Assembly: GCA_022818135.1 (NCBI GenBank)
Contig: JAFMSR010000013.1
Location: 22,652,207-22,716,206 of the forward strand
DNA length: 64,000 bases
Direction of reading: 5' to 3'
From: Saxidomus purpurata
Taxonomy: Eukaryota; Mollusca; Bivalvia; Venerida; Veneridae
Below, piece after piece: positions 57,741-64,000 of the stretch (the first letter of the stretch is position 1; every line of letters starts with the position of its first letter). The notes under the pieces are model-generated. The model saw only the letters and a list, made by a program, of their open reading frames with translations, was not told where the DNA came from and did not search any database. Both the position numbers and the translations under genes were made by a program.

Positions 57741-58213
57741 ATAAACTATATTATCATGCGATACATCCTTAAAAATAAGTTTAATAATTATTTCTAAATA
57801 ATATACTATATTTTATGTATAAATTAAAACTTATAATTATATTAATTTCGCGCACCTAACCAGGGGTTTTGACGTTATCGGGAGGCCCAAATGGGACCCA
57901 TATGGGTCCCATATGGGATGTAAAATATACGCATATGTGTTGAATTACTAATTTTAGATTAAATGATAGAAATGGTAGAAGTTTAGATCAAGGTAGTCAC
58001 ATAATAGTTCAAAGTAAATGAGTTTGAAATACATTAATAAATGAATATTGGTTTTTTCTAAAAGTGGTGTAATATGGGACACATCTGGGACCCTTATGGG
58101 CAAACACACATGGGCTTGCCCACACAGGTCCCATATGGGTCCGATATGGGCATACCCATATGGGCTTGCCCAGAAGTAGCCCATATGGGACCCATATATG
58201 CATGTTTGCTGGG

Positions 58214-59114
58214 ATTTTCCATATACATGGACCAATTTTGATATACCTTTACACAATTGTTACTCAATGTGATGAGGGTGTGTCATGCAAAAAATCCAGT
58301 CACCTGCTCTCAAGGTCAAGGTCATACTAAGGGGCTCAAACTTTGTAATATTTCTTGTCTGTTCTGTACCTTTACAGTGTATGGCTTTAGGGGATTTTAC
58401 CCATGTGATTAATGTGTGTCATACAAAACACCCAGTCACCTACTCACAAGATCAAGGTCACACTTTATGCTCAAATCCTTTCAGATAGTGTTATATAGCA
58501 ATATTTCCTGTCCTCTGTAGTTTGTACATGCACATGGACTGTAGTTGCAGAATTATTACCATAACATAAGAATGTTTCATATTAAACAACACCCAGTCAC
58601 CTTCTCCAAAGGTCAAGGTAGGTCTTATACCTTGATTTATACATAGCTATAATGACTTGGGTATTTCATTGTATTACCTTTACCATACCTTAAATGTGTA
58701 CACCTTTCTTTGCTCTAATACCTCTTTAATTTGTTTCATACAGACAAAATTAAATAAGATTTGAAAACAAAATCTTCTGCTCCATAATTGCAAGGTCTGG
58801 AGCTTAGATATTTGGTCTGAAGCATTGTCCAGTGGTCCTTTCCCTCAACACTGCCTCAAGGTCGAAATTGGTCCCACCCTTTTGACTTACTTACCTTTTA
58901 GTTTTAGAGCTTTAATGTACTGTACTTTTACCTTGTTACCCGCAGTGAAGTTGTTGACCTTGTATTATAGCCTGCACTGGTAGCCCAATTAGATATAGGG
59001 CCATGTTGGCCCTCTTATCTATTTCTAAAATAATTCTAGTTCACATTTTGCTTTATCATTGATTGTTCAAAGGGGTTCTTGCTGAATCTTTAGTGACTGA
59101 ATAACAATCAGTGC
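58214..59114 (+). repeat. AAGGTCA-type array, continued
   Basis: Units of 110-150 bases with CCAATTTTGATATACCTTT, AACACCCAGTCACC(T/A)(T/G)CTC and AAGGTCAAGGTCA (perfect TCAAGGTCA at 58310, 58316 and 58452). An end-like GGGCCATGTTGGCCCTCTT is at 58998-59018, similar to the 30830-30860 end. Confidence 0.65.
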
Positions 59115-59168
59115 AGATCATGATCAGACTGTGTTAATATACAGGTTATCAGGATCTGCTTTGGTCAT
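59115..59168. repeat. TCATGATC palindromic mini-element, copy 4 (degraded)
   Basis: GTGCAGATCATGATCAGACTG on the left (21 bases split here as GTGCAGATCATGATC plus AGACTG); the right arm is decayed to ATCAGGATCTGCTTTG. Confidence 0.5.
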
Positions 59169-59600
59169 AAAAGCTAAATCACATGCTGGGTACCAGTGAA
59201 AAAACTTGTTTCCCAATCACAAGTTAAAACAAATTACTGTAAGTACCAGTTTACAAAACCTGTTAAATATGATTGACAAATTATCAATGCAGACTCTAAT
59301 GGATAGAAACTTTCAGGAATCTCCTGTTCTTGGAATGGTTATAATGGAATTGAAGTTAACTTTTACAGAGGCCTGTGTTAGAGGTCTGAATAATTTATGG
59401 TTGCTTGACAATTTTTTGTCATCCATTGGGTGAAATGCTCATATGTCACAAGAATTTCTCTTACACTTTTCAGACTCTAGATGAAAGAGTGAAATGATCT
59501 GTTAACTGAAGCATTATAGGTCATAGATATGATATTTTCTGCTGTTTTAGAAGCCATAAACTTGAATTATAAGGTCTGGGAAATCATGTACTGAAAAATG
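59169..59600. other. unannotated sequence
   Basis: No supported gene or repeat. Confidence 0.4.
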
Positions 59601-60764
59601 CACTATCTGTCACAGTTGGGCTTAAAAAAAACCTATAATGTACTTTTTGTCCAGGCTGTAACTTCTACATGTATAGCCTGATTTTGAAATTACCTCACAC
59701 AATTGTTGAGACACACCCTAAGTGTGAAGATCAAGTTCACACTTGAAGCTCGAAACCTTTACTGTAGGGTTAAACATGATTACTTTGTGCCAGGGCTGTA
59801 ACGTCTACAATCATACACTGATTTTGAAACAACTTAATATACAGTTGTTGCCAATACCACAAGGGTGTGGCATGGACATGACACATTGGGAGCTACCTTT
59901 GAGGTCAAGGTCATACTTGGGGCTCAAAACGTATTATAGGTTTTTTTACCAGTACTTCTTGTCCAGGCTGTAACTTCTACATGTATAGACTGTTTTAAAA
60001 TATCTTCATACAATTTGAGGTAACGGTCCAACTTGTGGCTCAGATCATAATATACCAGTATTTCTTGTTGGGCCTGTAACTTCTAGATGCATTGACTGAT
60101 CTTGAGATATCTTCACACACTGTTATTGTCCATACTACATGGGTGCATCATGCTTAACATCCAGGTGGCTACCTTGAAAGTCAAGGTCACACAGCTCAAA
60201 CTTTAGAGGTATATGTTCTGGTATTTTGTTACTGGGTTGTAACTTCTACATGCATAGATTAAATTTGACATAACTTCTCGCAGTTGTTGCCCACACCTTG
60301 ACACCTCAAGGTCAGTGTCTCATTTCAGGGTCAAACAACTACTGTTCCTTAATCCCTGGTAGGATTGTGTTTAAATTTGTGCCAAATGTTCATTTCATGG
60401 AGACTAGGTGCAATATCCATGTTTCAAGCAAACCTGCTCAATCAAGATCAAGGACTCACTTAAGGTCAAAGGTCATGTTTCTATGAACTGTTTGGATGAT
60501 TTTCTTGTATAAAACTCACTGAAAGAATTTAAGAATCTATTTTTAAACCACACTTTGCCCATGGTCAAGGTTACACTTAAGGGTCAAAGGTCACCTGACT
60601 GTATCTTGCCCATTTCAAGGATTTTTCATCAAACTTTTGTCAAATGTTCATCCTATCATGATGAATAAGTTCAAGGTCAATCTTACAGTCAAAGGTCGCA
60701 TGGCTATATCTCCTTAACCCTTTGAAGGATATGCATCAAACTTTGGCCAAACATTGATCTCATT
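59601..60764 (+). repeat. AAGGTCA-type tandem array, variable units
   Basis: Repeats of GGCTGTAACTTCTACATG(T/C)AT begin near 59653, 59793, 59965, 60073 and 60235, so unit lengths are about 110-170. Perfect TCAAGGTCA sites lie at 59905, 60181 and 60671. The array is interrupted at 60764 and continues at 61504. Confidence 0.7.
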
Positions 60765-61503
60765 CAGCATGCCCACTCATTTTTTAAATTAAGGGTACAT
60801 GTACCCCCTGCCTTTGCAAATTAGGGGTACACTGCAAAACTTTGGGGTACATACACTACATGGCAGATCTGATTTTTTCTATTCGACTGTTTTTTATTTT
60901 GTTTTTCACTCTTTTGGGCTGTTTGGGACTGAACCTTTCCAGATACTGACTCTGACTCGGCTGTAATTTGACAGAATCATCATGAACTAGTGATTTATTA
61001 TTTAACTTGGAGTTTTCAGCAAAATTCATGTATTTCCCCCTTTCCCCATGAACGGATTACGATTCGTCCGAAATAACATACACTCAACTGACGACTGGTA
61101 AAAATCGCTGATCGATAATAAATGCCCGACTAACAGATATATGAAATTGGTATCAAAAATGCACCGTCCATTATCGAAGAAAATAATATTAACTACCTTT
61201 TGCTGGATTTTAAAATCTAAAATCTTTTCTGCTTTTGCTTTTTTTGCACACGGTGCACGTGACGTCACACTAATACACTTACCGAACCCCTTTATGCGGC
61301 TGACAATTCGCCGAGAAGTCGGTGATGGAAACAAAATTATCTCCGGATCTGCATTTTAAACCTTACCAACATTCGCCAAGGGCGCGAGAAATAAACAGCG
61401 ATTTGGCAGTTGAACATGGAGTTCCAAATTCTGCGTGCATGTACCCCCAACAAGTGATTTTTGTGCGTGCATTTGTTTTTGTACGTGATTCACGTACTGC
61501 GGC
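60765..61503. mobile_element. 739-bp insertion flanked by CTCATT
   Basis: CTCATT lies on both sides (60759-60764 and 61504-61509), and the AAGGTCA-type repeat resumes directly afterwards. The inserted sequence is different in composition, more CpG-rich on the right, with GGGGTACA/TGTACCCC motifs at both ends (60805-60860 and 61440-61450). The ends may be CAGCATG / complement CAGTACG. A hAT-like origin is possible but weak. Overlapping short ORFs are unrecognised. Confidence 0.45.
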
Positions 61504-61636
61504 CTCATTATAATGAACAAGGTCAAGGTCAATCTTGAAGTCAAAGGTCACATGACTATATCTCCCAACCCCTTGAAAGAGATTGATGAAACTTCAGTCA
61601 TTTTTATCTCATCCTGTCATATTCAGATAATAACCT
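61504..61636 (+). repeat. remainder of the AAGGTCA-type array
   Basis: TCAAGGTCA at 61523-61531, then CTTGAAGTCAAAGGTCACAT, parallel to 60671-60695. Confidence 0.6.
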
Positions 61637-61639
61637 TTA

Positions 61640-61997
61640 AGCTGCTCGCTCTCAGTTACCGTTGAAAAAAATATTTTTCAAAAAAAAAATACATTCTTAA
61701 TCATAAGTATAAAACTAAAGGCTTGAATGAAAAAATAAGCAAAAATCTAGGTAGGAATTTGCAGAAATCGTTTGAAAAGGTTGGTTACACGGCACCGCTA
61801 CACTATATGTTCATATTAAAATTTCAAAAGCGTTTGTAATGCTTTTGAATTTGGTAGCGTGATTCTTTAAATTAAGAGAAATACGCGACATGAATTTATA
61901 CTGGAACCATTTCGTACGGCCATATATTCTAAAATACGTTATTTACATTCAGTTTGAAGAACTTTCATTTTTTACCAAAATCTGAGAGCGAGCAGCT
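61640..61997. mobile_element. 358-bp MITE with identical 16-bp TIRs and TTA duplication
   Basis: AGCTGCTCGCTCTCAG at 61640-61655 and its exact complement at 61982-61997. TTA flanks both sides (61637-61639 and 61998-62000). The interior is AT-rich without an ORF. TIR identity suggests recent activity. Confidence 0.85.
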
Positions 61998-62179
61998 TTA
62001 AACATACAACTAATGTGAAATGAATAAGTTTTAATTATGACTGCTCATGTTCTAACCAGCTGGAATTAATAACATTAAAAAGCAATAATTTTGATGATCT
62101 TTAAAATTTGATATTTACAATGATAATGTATAAAACAAAAGCAAAGTAAAGACATAACTGAAATAGGCCATACATTTTT
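61998..62179. other. short spacer
   Basis: No supported content. Confidence 0.4.
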
Positions 62180-63190
62180 AGCCAGGTTTTCTGAAGGAAA
62201 ATCCTGGTTATTAGATTGAGGTATGTCGGCAGGCGGGCGGGCGAACATTTCTTCTGTGCGCAACTCCTCCTACATTTCTCACGGTTTCAACCAACTTTCA
62301 CAAGTATTGTCATGAAGTGTCCTGGCGCAATTGTCGGGGTTTTGTGATTTGGTCATTTTGACGAATTATGGCCCTTTGTTTTTTTCACATATGTAATTCT
62401 TCTGTGCCCAACTCCTTCTACCTTCTCAAGGGATTTCACCAAACTTTCACAGAATTATTGTCACCAAGGCCCTGGCGCATATTGTCTGGGTTTGTGATTT
62501 GATCTTTTTGACAGAATTATGGGCCTTTGTTTTTTTCCACATAATGTAATATATATGGAAATACTCTTCTGTGTGCACTCCTACATTTCTCAAGGGTTTC
62601 AACCAAACTTTCACAGAACTATAATTGTGAACTAAAGAATTTTGAATATATAATGTTCTGCCCCTGGTTGTCCGTCCGTCCGTCTCCTTTATTTAAGTAT
62701 ATATAAAAGGAGAATACTCTGTTATTAAAAAGGGAGAATACTCTGTTATTACTGTCTATTTTTAGAATAGATTACCAGTCCTGTATACTTTGGAGTATTC
62801 TGTTACAGTAAGATGACAAAATTTCTCATGAGAGCAACAGTTCAAACCCCACACGAGCAAATTTTTTTTTTTTTTTTTTTTTTTTATTTTTGCCTGATTA
62901 TGGCCCTTTCTTTTTTTCCACATATGTTATATATAGAAGAATACTGTCACGTGCCCACTTCCTCCTACTTTCTCAAGATATTTAAACCAACCTCACAGAA
63001 CTGTTGTCATCAAGTGCCCTCGTGCATATTGTCTGGGTTTTGTGTTTGGTCATTTTGCCTGAATTATGGCCCTTTTGCTTTTTTTACACTGTAATATATG
63101 AGAAGACCTTTGTTTCTTTTTTCACTTATGTATATCTACTGACTTTAAAAACACAGTTCGGCCAGCAGACTGGAAAATGAAAACCTGGTT
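62180..63190 (+). repeat. TIR-bounded tandem-unit element (AGCCAGGTTTTC type)
   Basis: Starts AGCCAGGTTTTC and ends GAAAACCTGGTT. A GGCAGGCGGGCGGGCGAAC tract follows the start. About four units contain CTTCTGTGC(G/C)CAACTCCT, TTTCACAGAA..ATTGTC and AATTATGGCCCTTTGTTTTT. A 62700-62885 block with GAATACTCTGTTATTA doublets, a B-box-like GTTCAAACCCCACACG and a ~24-base T-run looks like a SINE or other insertion within the last units. Confidence 0.7.
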
Positions 63191-63658
63191 TTGTGACAAT
63201 TTCCTGCACTTGTGTAAATGTTGCATCAATAAGGGGACGTTACCAATTGCGGGAAGTTTGCATCCTTTATAATGGGTCTGTAAGTGTTCCATCAAACAGT
63301 ATTTATGACACCTGGATTATTCAACATTTGCAGTACTTTGGCAAACAACAGGATGATACCTAAGTTTCTGGAGACACTTTAGTTGGAGTTGTATAACTTA
63401 GCATTGATATTTAGATACTGTATTAATTAAAGTAGTAAGCTGGGGTTTGAGTTTTTCTTGTGCCACCTCATCTGTTAGGCATACTAAAAACTCTTTTTCC
63501 AAATAATTAGCTGTCATGTTTACCCCAAATGTGTTGGTAATGCAATTGTCTAAGTAGGTTATAAAATGATCATAACATTCTGTTTGCTTGCCATAGAAGC
63601 AATTGCAGGCATGTTTATCATGATGTGAAATATAAATCATTGTTTAATTTTTATGCAG
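63191..63658. other. intron end before the microexon
   Basis: AT-rich. The run TTTAATTTTTATGCAG ending at 63658 is a good acceptor. An 80-aa minus-strand ORF at 63398-63640 has a Cys/His-containing, non-repetitive sequence but no recognisable family. Confidence 0.45.
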
Positions 63659-63689
63659 CAAAATCTTGGCACAGCATATCAGAATTATA
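63659..63689 (+). CDS. candidate 31-bp microexon, Q/N/Y-rich
   Basis: Bounded by TTTTTATGCAG and the consensus donor ATA|GTAAGT. In phase 0 it reads QNLGTAYQNY plus one base. The exon at 41234-41398 ends in phase 0 with YTAQQTA, so the two can join directly into a continuous Q/Y-rich stretch. Either they are consecutive exons across a 22-kb intron or other exons lie between. The segment is short, so chance cannot be excluded, but both splice sites are strong. Confidence 0.5.
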
Positions 63690-64000
63690 GTAAGTAATTT
63701 GTATGGATTCACCATCTTTAATGTCGGCATTGCCAGGTACAATCTTAAAAATATGTACCCTTCACACTTTTACAGTTTGTGCAACTAATAACATTTGGTA
63801 GCTTGTACAGCTGTGTGAACATCAGGCTTTTCAAAATTATGAAGCTGCAGCCCCTTTCCCATCAGTTGACCCAAGATAGTGTATATGTATGTCTCTCCAA
63901 ATCAGCTGATCAGTATTGTATGCAGTTATGTCATTGCAGACTAGATGATTGCTGTAGATCAACTTACACTAGACTGTTAACATGTGACTCTTTGCACATT
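63690..64000. other. intron-like sequence to window end
   Basis: Follows the GTAAGT donor. No further exon supported. Confidence 0.45.

Larger units (their letters stand above)
54595..58213 (-). mobile_element. 3.6-kb transposon with CCCATATGGG palindromic ends
   Basis: Left end CCCAGCTAGCAATCTATATG and complement of right end CCCAGCAAACATGCATATAT lead into arrays of (A)TATGGGACCC/ATATGGGTCCC. These arrays cover about 54605-54770 and 58075-58200, with a further stretch at 57886-57922. Every unit is self-complementary. AT occurs on both sides (54593-54594 and 58214-58215), a possible 2-bp target duplication. The insertion interrupts a recognisable repeat. Inside are the DUF4806-like gene (minus strand) and a smaller TIR element. 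No transposase domain is visible, so it is either non-autonomous with captured cargo or its mobility gene is unrecognised. Superfamily not assigned. Confidence 0.75.

Overview
This is eukaryotic, animal-type, AT-rich DNA from the inside or edge of a large gene region. It holds no operons, ribosome-binding sites or dense long ORFs. The repeat content (dispersed units carrying AAGGTCAAGGTCAC, tRNA-headed SINEs, mariner- and pogo-type DNA transposons, short terminal inverted repeats made of CCCATATGGG) looks like a bivalve mollusc. That assignment is inference from memory of such genomes.

Host coding sequence is sparse. The best case is a plus-strand exon of 165 bp (41234-41398, phase 0 at both ends) coding for a Q/S/T/Y-rich disordered stretch. 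A 31-bp microexon lies 22 kb downstream (63659-63689), in a compatible phase and of similar composition. I think both belong to one gene with very long introns, so most of the window would be intronic. I could not identify the gene. A spliced-looking but stop-containing segment at 3242-3387 may be an untranslated exon.

Nearly everything else is transposable-element-derived. Left part (0-12 kb): GC-rich start, hairpin MITE, and a 4.3-kb imperfect inverted repeat (5681-10008) whose arms have each received separate insertions. 12-25 kb: a TTA-flanked DNA element, long SINE, five-unit 170-178 bp tandem array, decayed mariner with clear ends (17150-18694), TIR elements, and a dimeric repeat inside a 23-bp minisatellite. 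25-41 kb: a 1.8-kb element with ~95-bp TIRs, an 815-bp element with an 11-bp target-site duplication, a second expanded copy of the 12-kb element, and a TA-flanked 948-bp element. 43-50 kb: two minisatellites (30-31 bp and 37 bp). 50-54 kb: one pogo/Tigger-like element nested in another, with a 93-bp tandem duplication over the inner end. 54-58 kb: a 3.6-kb element bounded by palindromic CCCATATGGG arrays, carrying on the minus strand a four-exon gene whose C-terminus looks like the DUF4806 family. 58-63 kb: tandem AAGGTCA-type repeats with further insertions.

The most notable results are (a) the intron-containing DUF4806-like gene, now broken by two 1-bp losses and one stop, inside the palindrome-ended transposon; (b) the concentration of perfect TCAAGGTCA (ERR/FTZ-F1-type nuclear-receptor sites) supplied by repeats; (c) a recurring element design of short TIRs, a TCCG/TCTG microsatellite and 110-190 bp internal tandem units, seen in several unrelated-looking families; and (d) the large inverted repeat. 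No functional tRNA, rRNA, CRISPR array or viral gene was seen.
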